Origin: Pseudomonas fluorescens
Lineage (GTDB): Bacteria; Pseudomonadota; Gammaproteobacteria; Pseudomonadales; Pseudomonadaceae
Length of the DNA stretch: 39,672 bases
Direction: 5' to 3'
Assembly (NCBI RefSeq): GCF_902497875.1
Contig: NZ_CABVHY010000047.1
Coordinates: forward strand, 1 to 39,672
Made by a program: the position numbers and the translations under genes. The notes beneath the pieces were generated by a model. The model saw only the letters and a list, made by a program, of their open reading frames with translations. It had not been told where the DNA came from and searched no databases. Numbering within the stretch: the first letter of the stretch is position 1; each line of letters starts with the position of its first letter. Shown piece by piece: positions 1 through 8,021 of the stretch.

Positions 1-42
1 GCCACCCTGGCTCCGTCCCTGGACCTGGTCGGCAAGATCTAA
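1..42 (+). CDS. ahpC: AhpC peroxiredoxin, C-terminal 13 codons only (partial)
   Basis: The window opens inside a reading frame ending A-T-L-A-P-S-L-D-L-V-G-K-I then TAA at 40-42. This is the conserved C-terminus of the AhpC alkyl hydroperoxide reductase peroxiredoxin. AhpC reduces H2O2 and organic peroxides in the cytoplasm and is itself re-reduced by AhpF, whose gene follows 137 bp downstream on the same strand. A terminator hairpin lies between the two genes, so ahpF is probably expressed partly by read-through or from its own promoter. Only the tail is visible, so nothing can be said about the catalytic cysteines. Confidence 0.9.
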   Translation, partial: ATLAPSLDLVGKI

Positions 43-104
43 GTCTGTGACGCGCTACATCAGGGCGGAACTGCGCACCTGCTAAGTAAGCTGCACCGCC
101 CTTG

Positions 105-141
105 AAAAACGCCCGGGCGAGATTCGCTCGGGCGTTTTTTT
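105..141 (+). terminator. Intrinsic terminator between ahpC and ahpF
   Basis: A GC-rich hairpin (AACGCCCGGGCGA pairing with TCGCTCGGGCGTT around a short loop) is followed by a run of seven T. It lies 63 bp after the ahpC stop and 39 bp before the ahpF start, so it should attenuate rather than abolish ahpF transcription. Confidence 0.85.
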
Positions 142-179
142 ATGATTCGACTTTCTACACAATCAAGGAAATCGCCCGT

Positions 180-1742
180 ATGTTGGACGCCAATCTTAAA
201 GCCCAGTTGAAGTCATACCTGGAACGGGTCACCCAGCCGATCGAGATCGTTGCCTCCCTCGACGACGGTGCGAAATCCCGGGAAATGCTCGAACTCCTGA
301 AAGACGTTGCCAGTCTTTCCAGCCAGATTACCTTGCTCGACAACGGTGACGATGCACGTAAACCATCGTTCTCGATCAACCGCCCGGGAAGCGACATCAG
401 TCTGCGTTTCGCCGGCATCCCGATGGGCCATGAATTCACATCGCTGGTACTGGCCTTGCTGCAAGTCGGCGGCCACCCATCGAAAGCCAGTAGTGACGTG
501 ATCGAACAGATCCGCTCGCTCAAAGGCCAGTTCAGCTTCGAGACTTACTTCTCGCTGTCCTGCCAGAATTGTCCGGACGTGGTCCAGGCGCTGAACCTGA
601 TGGCGGTGCTGAACCCGAATATCCGCCACGTCGCTATCGACGGGGCGCTGTTTCAGGCCGAAGTCGATGACCGCCAGATCATGGCCGTGCCAAGCGTCTA
701 CCTGAACGGGGTGAACTTCGGCCAGGGCCGCATGGGCCTGGAAGAAATCCTCGCCAAAATCGACACCAGCGGCATCGAGCGTCAGGCCGAAAAGATCAGC
801 GCCAAAGAAGCCTTTGACGTACTGGTCGTCGGCGGTGGCCCGGCCGGTGCCGCGGCGGCGATCTATGCCGCCCGTAAAGGCATTCGCACCGGTGTCGCCG
901 CTGAACGTTTCGGCGGACAGGTGCTCGACACCATGGCCATCGAGAACTTCATCTCCGTGCAGGAAACCGAAGGGCCGAAACTGGCCATGGCGCTGGAAGA
1001 ACACGTCAAGCAATACGACGTCGACATCATGAACCTGCAACGCGCCGATAAATTGGTGCCGGGCAAGAACGGCGAGCTGCACGAAATCAAATTCGCCAGC
1101 GGTGCTTCGTTGAAAGCCAGGACCGTGATCCTCGCGACCGGTGCCCGGTGGCGTGAAATGAACGTCCCGGGTGAGCAGCAATACCGCAACAAAGGCGTGG
1201 CGTATTGCCCGCACTGCGACGGTCCGCTGTTCAAGGGCAAACGCGTGGCGGTGATTGGCGGCGGTAACTCCGGCGTTGAAGCGGCCATCGACCTGGCCGG
1301 TATCGTGTCCCACGTGACACTGCTGGAGTTCGACGTGCAGTTGCGCGCCGACGCGGTGTTGCAGCGCAAGTTGCACAGCCTGCCGAATGTTACGGTGATC
1401 ACCCGTGCGCAAACCACTGAAGTCACCGGCGACGGTCAGAAGGTCAACGGCCTGCGCTACAAGGATCGCCAGTCGGACGAGGAGCGCGCTGTAGAACTGG
1501 AAGGGATCTTTGTGCAGATCGGTCTGCTACCCAACACCGACTGGCTCAAGGGCACCCTCGAGCTATCGCCGCGCGGCGAGATCATCGTCGATGCCCGAGG
1601 CGAGACTTCACTGCCGGGGGTGTTCGCTGCCGGTGACGTGACCACCGTGCCGTACAAGCAGATCGTGATCGCGGTGGGCGAGGGCGCCAAGGCTTCCCTC
1701 AGCGCATTCGATCACTTGATTCGGACTTCTGCGCCGGCGTGA
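180..1742 (+). CDS. ahpF: Alkyl hydroperoxide reductase subunit F (AhpF)
   Basis: This 520-aa flavoprotein disulfide reductase passes electrons from NADH through FAD to AhpC; the E. coli protein is 521 aa. The N-terminal tandem thioredoxin-fold domain carries C128-Q-N-C131. The FAD-binding GGGPAG motif is near 218-223, the redox pair C343-P-H-C346 follows, the NAD(H) site VIGGGNSG is near 358-365, and a C-terminal FAD motif (AAGDVT) is present. These spacings match the family. I chose ATG 180 because AAGGAA lies about 10 nt upstream and the resulting N-terminus (MLDANLKAQL) is the family start. An in-frame ATG at 102 would add 26 residues encoded by the terminator hairpin and is unlikely. It forms a functional pair with the upstream ahpC. 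No OxyR site is visible because the ahpC promoter lies outside the window. Confidence 0.97.
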   Translation: MLDANLKAQLKSYLERVTQPIEIVASLDDGAKSREMLELLKDVASLSSQITLLDNGDDARKPSFSINRPGSDISLRFAGIPMGHEFTSLVLALLQVGGHPSKASSDVIEQIRSLKGQFSFETYFSLSCQNCPDVVQALNLMAVLNPNIRHVAIDGALFQAEVDDRQIMAVPSVYLNGVNFGQGRMGLEEILAKIDTSGIERQAEKISAKEAFDVLVVGGGPAGAAAAIYAARKGIRTGVAAERFGGQVLDTMAIENFISVQETEGPKLAMALEEHVKQYDVDIMNLQRADKLVPGKNGELHEIKFASGASLKARTVILATGARWREMNVPGEQQYRNKGVAYCPHCDGPLFKGKRVAVIGGGNSGVEAAIDLAGIVSHVTLLEFDVQLRADAVLQRKLHSLPNVTVITRAQTTEVTGDGQKVNGLRYKDRQSDEERAVELEGIFVQIGLLPNTDWLKGTLELSPRGEIIVDARGETSLPGVFAAGDVTTVPYKQIVIAVGEGAKASLSAFDHLIRTSAPA

Positions 1743-1753
1743 TCCGATAGCGC

Positions 1754-1793
1754 AAAAAAAAACAAAACCCCATGAGCGATCGTGGGGTTTTGT
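1754..1793. terminator. Bidirectional terminator between ahpF and gloA
   Basis: An 11-bp perfect stem (ACAAAACCCCA at 1762-1772 with TGGGGTTTTGT at 1783-1793) is preceded by a long A-run. On the plus strand it ends ahpF with a short T-tract. On the minus strand the A-run becomes a strong U-tract. It can therefore serve convergent transcription from ahpF and gloA. Confidence 0.75.
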
Positions 1794-1836
1794 CGTGTGC
1801 AGCTTGTGAAAGCAGGCATGTACGGGAACCCGCTTT

Positions 1837-1926
1837 TGTGGGAGCGAGCTTGCTCGCGAATGCAGTGTATCAGGCGACTCAAGGGGTGAATGTGAGTCCG
1901 CATTCGCGAGCAAGCCCGCTCCCACA
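1837..1926. repeat. REPIN: inverted pair of REP elements, class A
   Basis: Two copies of a 24-bp REP-like sequence beginning TGTGGGAGCGAGCTTGCTCG face each other across about 42 bp. The right arm has one base change in the core. This is the REP-doublet (REPIN) form common in fluorescent Pseudomonas intergenic regions, where REPINs are mobilised in trans by RAYT transposases. No RAYT gene is present in the window. Together with the next element it fills most of the 351-bp gap between ahpF and gloA; I see no gene there. Confidence 0.85.
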
Positions 1927-1970
1927 TTTGATCTCGGGTGTTCACAAACAATGGGTCCACAGAAGATCCC

Positions 1971-2077
1971 TGTGGGAGCGAGCTTGCTCGCGAAGAGGCC
2001 ATAACATTCAACATTGATGTCGACTGTCAATCCGCTTTCGCGAGCAAGTCGGATCGCCGCACCGTCGCTCCTGCAGG
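1971..2077. repeat. Degenerate REPIN, class A
   Basis: The left arm is intact (TGTGGGAGCGAGCTTGCTCG then CGAA). The right arm begins TTCGCGAGCAAG but is interrupted by about 15 unrelated bases before GTCGCTCCTGCA. It therefore looks like an older, decayed copy of the neighbouring doublet. Confidence 0.7.
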
Positions 2078-2093
2078 GGATCTGCGGCGCATT

Positions 2094-2615
2094 TTACATG
2101 GGTGCCGGCTGAATGATTTCAACCCAGTACTGGTCCGGGTCCTTGATGAAGGCCAGGCTCTTCATGCGACCGTCGTTCAAGCGTTTCTGGAAATCGCAGC
2201 CCAGTGCTTCGAAGCGCTCGCAGGCGGCGCGGATATCCGGCACCGAAATGCAGATATGGCCAAAACCACGCGGATCGGTATTGCCGTTGTGATAGGCAAA
2301 GTCCGCATCGTTCTCAGTGCCATGGTTGTGGGTCAACTCGAGAATCCCGGGAATCGATTTCATCCACTCGGTACGCTCGGCCGCGTCAGCCGGGATCTGT
2401 GCCTTGTCGACCAAGGCGAGGAAGTACAGGCTGAACTCGGCTTCCGGGAAATCGCGTTTTTCCACCAGGGAAAAACCCAGGATGCGCGTGTAGAAATCCA
2501 GCGACCGGGTGATGTCCTTGACCCGCAGCATGGTGTGGTTGAAGACGAATTTCCCGGTAGCGGCATCAGGCTGGGCGGTCACGCCCGGGAATGTGTTCAG
2601 TTCGTGCAGGCTCAT
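2094..2615 (-). CDS. gloA: Lactoylglutathione lyase (glyoxalase I), long Zn-type
   Basis: This 173-aa glyoxalase I isomerises the methylglyoxal-glutathione hemithioacetal to S-lactoylglutathione in the cytoplasm. The expected metal ligands of the two beta-alpha-beta-beta-beta units are present: H27 (FNHTML), E93 (LELTHNHG), H120 (GFGHIC) and E166 (YWVEII). The extra segment around residues 80-118 is typical of the longer, zinc-type enzymes (eukaryotes, P. putida, P. aeruginosa GloA3) rather than the shorter Ni-type E. coli enzyme. I start at 2615 because GGAGG lies just upstream and MSLHEL is the family N-terminus; a farther upstream in-frame ATG at 2708 has no such support. The gene is monocistronic, with an A/T-flanked hairpin at 1754-1793 as a likely terminator. 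Confidence 0.95.
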   Translation of the reverse strand: MSLHELNTFPGVTAQPDAATGKFVFNHTMLRVKDITRSLDFYTRILGFSLVEKRDFPEAEFSLYFLALVDKAQIPADAAERTEWMKSIPGILELTHNHGTENDADFAYHNGNTDPRGFGHICISVPDIRAACERFEALGCDFQKRLNDGRMKSLAFIKDPDQYWVEIIQPAPM

Positions 2616-2785
2616 GGGCCCTCCAGAGAATAAGTGGGGCAATCGGCGCCCGGAATCACCAGCAGCCCTCAGGCTTGCGGTTGACCAGGTGTCCTTGCAG
2701 TGGGGCAATGATACGCAAGCGATGCCGGCAGTGCCAAACCAAAACCAATGAACTATTGCCTGGTCAAGTCGTGGGGCTCAGACTT

Positions 2786-2791
2786 TATAAT
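2786..2791 (+). promoter_or_regulatory. Candidate -10 element for the DUF4946-type gene
   Basis: A perfect TATAAT lies 23 bp before the chosen start codon. No good -35 sits at 16-18 bp upstream (TTGCCT is 24 bp away). The implied leader would be very short, with the ribosome-binding site at its 5' end, so this remains tentative. Confidence 0.35.
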
Positions 2792-2814
2792 TCGACCTTG
2801 GAGTGCGCATTGCA

Positions 2815-3330
2815 ATGATCCGACCCGCTAAATCCTTAGTGTTCCTGCTGGGCCTGATACTCGGTGCTGCCGGCGTTCAAGCCGCCGATCCAGTCATCAC
2901 ATGGCCCGTCGGCTGGGAAGTCGAAACCTTGACGTCGCCGTCCACAGTCTCCAGGCAACGAGCAGTGAAAAATGACCAGGGCGGGACGCCGGTGATGGTC
3001 ATGGAATTGACCATGACTCAAGTTGAGACTGGGCATCAGGTCAATTTGCAAGGCGTGTTGCTGGAGATGCGCAAGTCGCTGCAGAAGGATTTCGTTTTGG
3101 GCGGTTATCAAAGTGTCTGCAACAAGATCCATGCGGCCACACTGAGTCGACTGTCGGCGCTTGAAACCACCTGCACTGTCACGCAGAACGGCCGGCATGT
3201 ACTGTCGCAAACATTAGTCGCAGCGGTGGATGCCGATAAAGCTTATGTTCTTTCCTATGCAGGACAAGCTGAGGCTTACGCCGCTAGCCAGGATGAGATA
3301 CTGGCTGTGAGAAACAATTTGAAACTTTAG
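2815..3330 (+). CDS. Small secreted protein, DUF4946-like
   Basis: This 171-aa protein begins with a clear Sec signal peptide: positive residues MIRPAK, then a hydrophobic segment, then VQA, with likely cleavage after residue 23. The mature part has two cysteines about 21 residues apart (SVCNK and TTCTV), suggesting one periplasmic disulfide. It resembles the DUF4946 family of short Pseudomonas exported proteins, whose function is unknown to me. I prefer ATG 2815 over GTG 2803 because GGAG at 2800-2803 is about 11 nt upstream and would overlap the GTG. It is divergent from gloA and convergent with mvaU, and does not look like part of an operon. The family name is by recognition only. Confidence 0.7.
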   Translation: MIRPAKSLVFLLGLILGAAGVQAADPVITWPVGWEVETLTSPSTVSRQRAVKNDQGGTPVMVMELTMTQVETGHQVNLQGVLLEMRKSLQKDFVLGGYQSVCNKIHAATLSRLSALETTCTVTQNGRHVLSQTLVAAVDADKAYVLSYAGQAEAYAASQDEILAVRNNLKL

Positions 3331-3375
3331 TTGTTCGTTGAATAAGCACGGTTTTTTCAGCTGAATCTGCGCCTA

Positions 3376-3448
3376 ACTAGTCGATGGGGCTAGTGCGGGG
3401 GCAGTGAGCTGCCGGACGCGTCTAACGCAAATGCCGGTTGTCGTTAGA
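3376..3448 (+). repeat. Two hairpins after the DUF4946-type gene
   Basis: ACTAG/CTAGT (3376-3394) and TCTAACG-CAA/TTG-CGTTAGA (3421-3448) can each fold into a hairpin. Neither is followed by a T-run, so they may stabilise the mRNA 3' end ahead of the true terminator at 3468. Low certainty. Confidence 0.3.
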
Positions 3449-3467
3449 TAGTGTGTCGGCTTGAACG

Positions 3468-3495
3468 AAAAGGCCCCGCAGATGCGGGGCCTTTT
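3468..3495. terminator. Bidirectional intrinsic terminator
   Basis: AAAAGGCCCCGCA and TGCGGGGCCTTTT are perfect inverted repeats with A and T tails on both sides. They sit between the DUF4946-type gene (plus) and mvaU (minus), with the hairpin ending 16 bp from the mvaU stop. Confidence 0.85.
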
Positions 3496-3510
3496 AGCTG
3501 GCACAATTGC

Positions 3511-3870
3511 TTAAGCGCGCAACCAGGACTCGACAGTGGCGGCACCGTACTGTTCCTTCCAGGCTTTCAGGCCGCGGTGATTACCGCCCTTGGTTTCGAT
3601 CAGTTCCCCGGTGTGCGGGTTGTGATAGACCTTGACTACACGGGCCCGGCGGGTTTTCGGAGCGGCTGCCAAGTGGCCGGCTCGCGGGTTCGGGTCGAGG
3701 ATGGCGATGATGTCGCGCAGGCTCTTGCCATAGGATTTCATCAGGCCCTGGAGCTTTTCTTCAAATTCGATTTCTTTCTTGAGCCCGGCGTCATTCTTCA
3801 GCGATTCCAGCTGCGCGAGCTGTTCTTGAAGCGCTTTTTCAGCGGCACGGAATTCTGCGAGTCTGGACAA
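3511..3870 (-). CDS. mvaU: MvaT/MvaU-family H-NS-like xenogeneic silencer
   Basis: This 119-aa nucleoid-associated protein belongs to the Pseudomonas-specific MvaT family, functional analogues of H-NS that bind AT-rich DNA and silence horizontally acquired genes. The N-terminal coiled-coil oligomerisation helix spans roughly 1-58 (AEKALQEQLAQLESL). A basic linker follows, then the C-terminal DNA-binding domain with NPHTGELIETKGGNH at about 84-98 and LKAWKEQYGAATVESW. The sequence is closer to MvaU than to MvaT (SRLAEFRAAEKAL start, IAILDP). No in-frame ATG gives this N-terminus; the start is TTG at 3870 with GGAG 8 nt upstream, so translation may be deliberately weak. A sigma70-like promoter lies about 120 bp upstream. 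Its presence is relevant to the lower-G+C accessory genes downstream, but any regulatory link is inference. Confidence 0.93.
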   Translation of the reverse strand: MSRLAEFRAAEKALQEQLAQLESLKNDAGLKKEIEFEEKLQGLMKSYGKSLRDIIAILDPNPRAGHLAAAPKTRRARVVKVYHNPHTGELIETKGGNHRGLKAWKEQYGAATVESWLRA

Positions 3871-3986
3871 TATCTTTACTCCAATAGTGTATTTGGCTGA
3901 TACCAACTGCAACAAAGCTATAAGCCAAGAGCCTTAGACGACTCGGTGATAATGGCTCACCTTCCAGTTTTGCACAGGCATGAAAA

Positions 3987-4015
3987 ATTGTAGTAGTTAA
4001 TGCGTCCAGAGTAAA
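3987..4015 (-). promoter_or_regulatory. Sigma70-like promoter for mvaU
   Basis: On the minus strand TTTACT and TACAAT are separated by exactly 17 bp. The -10 matches 5 of 6 consensus bases and the -35 matches 4 of 6. It would give an untranslated leader of about 110 nt for mvaU. The surrounding 243-bp gap is AT-rich, as expected for an autoregulated silencer gene, but no other site is evident. Confidence 0.45.
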
Positions 4016-4113
4016 TCATGTCTTTTTCTTTAAATGACAAATTAACGACGCCACTGCACTGTGCCCCTGCTCAAGTGCAACATGGGCGGCGCGTGTCCGA
4101 TAAACGCCGCTAT

Positions 4114-5655
4114 TTAATGTTTACTTAATGCTCCGAGAAATTCATCCGCCGGCATGGGCCGTGCAAATAGATAACCTTGCAGGAAGTCCACGCCTTGTGC
4201 CACAAGGTAATCGCGCTGTTCAGGGGTTTCGACGCCTTCTGCGACGATGCCCAGATCGAGCTTGCCCGACAGTTCGATGATGCTGTCGAGAATGTGCCGG
4301 GAGAGGGCGTCGACACCGATCATCGCCACAAAGCTCTGGTCGATTTTCAGGTAGTCCACGTTGAACTGTCGCAAGTAACCGAGGCTTGAGTGGCCGGTCC
4401 CAAAGTCATCGATGGCAATCATTACCCCCAGTTCATGCAGCTGTTCGAACAGTTGATGGGTGATTTCCGTGGGCTCGATCAGTTCGCGTTCGGTTAATTC
4501 CAGCACCAGCGTGACTTTGCCGGGCGCGAATGCACCGAGAAACGTTCGGCAGTCTTCGATGAGGTCGAGATCCTGGCAGTGGCGGGCGGTGATATTGATA
4601 CCGATATGAAAGCCATCAATGAACGACCGGGCATGGGGTGCAAGCACGGTTGCGGTTTGTCGCATTAACGAACGGGTCATCGGCACGATCAATCCGCAGT
4701 GTTCGGCAAACGGGATAAACAGGTCGGGACGCACCAGGCCGTCCTTTGGGTGATTCCAGCGCATCAACACTTCGATGCCTGCCCATTGCAGGTTATCGCC
4801 GCGCACCACGGGCTGAAACCAGGGAACAAACTCGGCCGCCTCCAATGCCCGCTGCAACTCACGGCTCGGTGAGGATGAGCGTTTCTGCAGCCAATGGCCG
4901 AGAGTTGCAGAAGTCGCACCGAAGAACATCAGCAGGCTGAACAACGCCGGGTACCTGGCCTTCATATAACGCCAGACTTCGCCCTCGGGCATACCGGCCT
5001 CCACCTTGTAACCGTAACGGGAGGAGGAGCGATGGTTATGGGCCACCGGAAAAACCGGCAGGCTGGAGGCGCGGACCTGACCATCGGCAGCTAACCAGTG
5101 GGTTCCGACCTGCAGCACCAGGTCGGTATAGCGACTGATCAAGCGCAGGGCATTGGTCAGGTGGTAACCATCGATGGTCGCCAGCGCGCTTTGATTGCCC
5201 TCGCTCAGTCGATAGACCAGCAGCGCGGTATTGGGCGTAACCGGGTTGCCATTCATTAACCAGAGTTTGCCTTCGACATAATCTTCAGGATCGAGCGCCG
5301 TGGCATAGCGGCTGCCGAACAGCGAACTGCAATAGTTGCTGTTGTGCCACACCAAATTGGTAGAACGGACAAAAGGGCGGCGGGTCACTTGCTCACGCAG
5401 GACAAGTTGTTTGTCGTTATCACAGGCCTGCCCGGCGAACGGCAGAATGGCCTGTGCCGCTTCGGCGGTATTGTCGAGCATCAGATCGAACTGGCGTACG
5501 GCTTCTTCGGCGGTCTGCGCGGTCGCCTGTTGAAGGGTGCGTTCGGCTTGCACGTAGAGAATGGCGAACCCGAGCGCTATGGGCAGCGCTCCAATCAACA
5601 GGGTTATGGCATGGCGAGTGCTGCGTTTGCGAGGACCTTTAACAGTCAGGGGCAT
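4114..5655 (-). CDS. Membrane c-di-GMP phosphodiesterase, CSS-motif plus EAL
   Basis: This 513-aa inner-membrane enzyme is predicted to hydrolyse c-di-GMP to pGpG. TM1 is at about 16-36. The periplasmic CSS-motif sensor follows, with C78 and C109-S-S, the cysteines that in this family form a redox-sensitive disulfide controlling activity. TM2 is at about 236-256. The EAL domain (about 272-510) has the signature as E295-V-L-M-R299, then INITARH, LELTERE, IAIDDFGTG (D416/D417), YLKIDQSF, VAEGVET and FLQGYLFARP. All metal and substrate motifs look intact, so it should be active. The start ATG has AGGA 7 nt upstream. The gene is monocistronic. It is likely to affect the switch between motility and attachment and so could influence the fimbrial and autotransporter adhesins further on, but that is inference. 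Confidence 0.92.
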   Translation of the reverse strand: MPLTVKGPRKRSTRHAITLLIGALPIALGFAILYVQAERTLQQATAQTAEEAVRQFDLMLDNTAEAAQAILPFAGQACDNDKQLVLREQVTRRPFVRSTNLVWHNSNYCSSLFGSRYATALDPEDYVEGKLWLMNGNPVTPNTALLVYRLSEGNQSALATIDGYHLTNALRLISRYTDLVLQVGTHWLAADGQVRASSLPVFPVAHNHRSSSRYGYKVEAGMPEGEVWRYMKARYPALFSLLMFFGATSATLGHWLQKRSSSPSRELQRALEAAEFVPWFQPVVRGDNLQWAGIEVLMRWNHPKDGLVRPDLFIPFAEHCGLIVPMTRSLMRQTATVLAPHARSFIDGFHIGINITARHCQDLDLIEDCRTFLGAFAPGKVTLVLELTERELIEPTEITHQLFEQLHELGVMIAIDDFGTGHSSLGYLRQFNVDYLKIDQSFVAMIGVDALSRHILDSIIELSGKLDLGIVAEGVETPEQRDYLVAQGVDFLQGYLFARPMPADEFLGALSKH

Positions 5656-5761
5656 TGGCGAATCCTGTCGCGCGATTAAAATAAAGAGTTCTCAAATGCG
5701 GGCGGAATGACGACTTTCCTGCACAAAAGAGCTCATGTGCCGACCCGAAGATCGAAAGATC

Positions 5762-5790
5762 AAAAGATCGCAGCCTGCGGCAGCTCCTAC
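5762..5790. repeat. Single REP-like element, class B
   Basis: AAAAGATCGCAGCCTGCGGCAGCTCCTAC is a single arm of the class-B repeat whose full inverted doublets are at 10241-10338 and 12671-12761. Three AAGATC hexamers precede and overlap it at 9-bp intervals. It occupies the 187-bp gap between the EAL and LysR genes. Confidence 0.7.
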
Positions 5791-5842
5791 ACCGACCGCG
5801 TTCATCCGCGAATGATAGAGGCTGCTGCTGGTTTGCGCCTGG

Positions 5843-6715
5843 TCATGGGTAATCGAGACTCATGGCCAGCTTTATGAAAGCGAGCGTCGCCGGCGATGCC
5901 TGGCGTTGATCCAGTACCGCCAACCCGACCTGGCGCTTGACCTGAGGCGACAGGGCTTTTTTCACATAGCGGCCATCGGCGGCGCTCGGCAGCGATAACT
6001 CGGCCACCACCGTCAATGCCTCGCCACGGCTGACAGTCTCCAGGGTGCTGAGCAGTTGCGAACTTCGATAACGAATGTCAGGGGTTAATCGGGCGGCAGT
6101 GAACATTCTTGAAACCAGTTCCGAAGAGCCGGCCTGGGTGAGAATGAACGGGTCGTTGCACAGCTCGCCCAAGGTCAGGCTTGACCTGGCGGCCAGCGGA
6201 TGAGTCGCAGGCACCAGCGCGACCATCTGGTCTTCGACCAGCGCAAAGGTGTCGAAGCGCTCTTCGGGCAACACCACAAAACCGATATCGATCCGCCGCT
6301 CCTCGAGCCACTGGATGACCTGGCGATCCGGGCCTTCGTCGATGTGCACTTCAATCCCCGGATGGGCCGCGCGGTAATGTTGCAGGATCATCGGTAGCAG
6401 TTTCATCGAGGAGGTCGGTCCGAAGGAGCCAATGCGCAAGGTCCCGCGTTTCATTCCCCGGGCATCGGCGGCTTCCTGCTGCAGGGTATTGGCCAGGCCG
6501 AGCATGGCCCGGGCGCGCAGCAACAGTTGCTGGCCGATATCACTCAGCTCGACGTGCGCCTGATGCCTTCTGAGCAGCTCGACACCGAGTTCCTGCTCCA
6601 GGGATTTGATCGCATGGGACACCGCTGACTGAGTGATGCCCAGCCGCTTCGCGGCACTGGTAAAACCGCGCAGCTCGGCCACCAGGGAGAAGATTTCCAG
6701 TTGGGTCAGGGTCAT
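5843..6715 (-). CDS. LysR-family transcriptional regulator
   Basis: This 290-aa LTTR has an N-terminal winged helix-turn-helix at 1-60 (RGFTSAAKRLGITQSAVSHAIKSLE) and the helical linker. A co-inducer-binding domain runs from about 90 to the end (GTLRIGSFGPTSSMKLLP... then the substrate-binding fold). Length and layout are typical. It is transcribed divergently from an EamA-type exporter gene, with 101 bp between starts. In LTTR biology this usually means that the regulator controls the neighbour and itself, so the ligand may be a metabolite exported by that transporter. No unambiguous T-N11-A operator stands out in the gap. The ligand cannot be read from the sequence. Confidence 0.9.
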   Translation of the reverse strand: MTLTQLEIFSLVAELRGFTSAAKRLGITQSAVSHAIKSLEQELGVELLRRHQAHVELSDIGQQLLLRARAMLGLANTLQQEAADARGMKRGTLRIGSFGPTSSMKLLPMILQHYRAAHPGIEVHIDEGPDRQVIQWLEERRIDIGFVVLPEERFDTFALVEDQMVALVPATHPLAARSSLTLGELCNDPFILTQAGSSELVSRMFTAARLTPDIRYRSSQLLSTLETVSRGEALTVVAELSLPSAADGRYVKKALSPQVKRQVGLAVLDQRQASPATLAFIKLAMSLDYP

Positions 6716-6816
6716 GAGTTTTTGCTCATTTTACGATGACAAGATATTAGGTGAAGAATGGGTCAGGTTCCAAATGATGCCGATCAGATACCCCAGCCTT
6801 CGCCCCAGAGAGTCTT

Positions 6817-7761
6817 ATGAGCACCGATATAAAAACCACATCCATCGAATCCGATGTCCCGGTCTACCTGAAGCTGGCCGCTGTCACCATGATCTGGGGC
6901 GGGACGTTTGTTGCCGGGCGCTTCCTCGCCGATTCGCTCAACCCGCTGCTCGCCGCGAGCCTGCGCTTTCTGCTGGCCAGTCTGGCGTTGCTGCTGTTCA
7001 TGGCAGTGGCCCGTATCCCGCTGGCGCGGCCGAATCGCAAGCAATGGTTGCAGCTGATGGTGTTGGGATTCTTCGGCATCTTTTTCTACAACCTGTGTTT
7101 CTTCTATGGCTTGCAGTACATCAATGCCTCACGGGCTTCGCTGATCGTGGCATTGAACCCGGCGGTCATCGCCCTGGCATCCTGGCTGCTGTTCCAGGAG
7201 CGCTTGAGTCGGGTGAAGCTGTTCGGCATCGGGATTTGCCTGGCCGGGGCGGGGCTGGTAATCGTCAGTCGAAATCAACAGGTGTTCAACGGTGCGGCAG
7301 GCGCCTGGATCGGTGACGTGCTGATTTTCGGCTGCGTGCTCGGCTGGGGAATCTATTCGCTGTATTCCAGGGACCTGAATCACTCGCTGGGGCCGCTGCA
7401 GACGGTGACCTATTCGATCCTGGTCGGCACCGTGATGCTCTGGGCGACCAGCGCGGTGCGCGGTGAACTGCGCGTCGAGGCGTTGGCCGCGCTGGATTTC
7501 GGGCAGTTTTTCAGCCTGTTGTACCTGGGCGTACTGGGGTCGGCGCTGGCCTATATTTGGTACTACGACGGCATCCGTAAAATCGGCGCCACCCGTTCCG
7601 GGGTGTTCATCGCGCTCAACCCGCTGACCGCGGTCATCCTCGGCGCGTTGTTGCTCGGGGAGCACATGACACTGCCTATGTATCTGGGCGGTGGGTTGAT
7701 TCTGGGTGGTATCTACCTGTGCAACAAACCCCTTGCGCGGGCGTCAAACAAGGGGATTTGA
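6817..7761 (+). CDS. EamA/DMT-family transporter
   Basis: This 314-aa inner-membrane protein shows ten hydrophobic helices in two EamA repeats. The first starts at MIWGGTFVAGRFLA (about 26-40). The second starts at LIFGCVLGWGIYSLYSRDL (about 168-188) and ends with the conserved GVFIALNPLTAVILGALLLGEHM. Members of the drug/metabolite transporter superfamily usually export amino acids, metabolites or toxic analogues; the substrate is unknown here. ATG 6817 lies after a weak AGAG site. It is divergent from the LysR regulator above, its probable controller. Confidence 0.88.
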   Translation: MSTDIKTTSIESDVPVYLKLAAVTMIWGGTFVAGRFLADSLNPLLAASLRFLLASLALLLFMAVARIPLARPNRKQWLQLMVLGFFGIFFYNLCFFYGLQYINASRASLIVALNPAVIALASWLLFQERLSRVKLFGIGICLAGAGLVIVSRNQQVFNGAAGAWIGDVLIFGCVLGWGIYSLYSRDLNHSLGPLQTVTYSILVGTVMLWATSAVRGELRVEALAALDFGQFFSLLYLGVLGSALAYIWYYDGIRKIGATRSGVFIALNPLTAVILGALLLGEHMTLPMYLGGGLILGGIYLCNKPLARASNKGI

Positions 7762-8021
7762 TAGAGAATGAGGACAAAGGGTTTTACGCTGTGTAGAATC
7801 GGGTTACGCATATAAGAATAAGTCTTCTGGCAACAGAGGCCTCGCCCGTACGAGAATGGGTCGACATGAAGCTACTAGGGTTCCAACTGATTTTCGGTGA
7901 TTTCCTCGCCCGCAGTGTGCGGGGGATCTCCTGTGCACCGCCCGCGGCCTTCAGCATTGATAGCAACTAACGATCCGTTAATTCCAGCTGTTAATTCTAA
8001 AAGCATGATGAGGCGCCAACC
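7762..8021 (+). other. hpd upstream region with small palindrome and repeated octamer
   Basis: The 260-bp gap before hpd holds TAACG-ATC-CGTTA (7968-7980), a 13-bp palindrome. The octamer GTTAATTC occurs twice (7977-7984 and 7990-7997, 13-bp period), close to the hpd ribosome-binding site. These could be an operator or a leader structure for tyrosine-responsive control, but I cannot assign them to a known regulator. No gene or clear promoter is visible. Confidence 0.3.

Noticed and set aside
213..1412. A 399-codon minus-strand frame inside ahpF
   Set aside because: AhpF is full length with all redox motifs on the plus strand; the antisense frame is a codon-bias shadow.
1608..2030. Small frames across the REPINs between ahpF and gloA
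   Set aside because: Their sequences are translations of REP elements, a common source of false small genes in Pseudomonas.
4086..4110. GCGGCG...CGCCGC hairpin after the EAL gene as its terminator
   Set aside because: No T-run follows on the minus strand and the loop is long; not convincing.
7875..7895. CTAGGGTTCC upstream of hpd, reminiscent of the guanidine-I (ykkC) riboswitch core
   Set aside because: The other conserved parts of that riboswitch (GGTC...GAGAG and the ACGG segment) are absent and the downstream gene is not a guanidine gene; a chance decamer is likely.
7784..7966. A 60-codon minus-strand frame upstream of hpd
   Set aside because: No ribosome-binding site or similarity; it lies in the leader of hpd.
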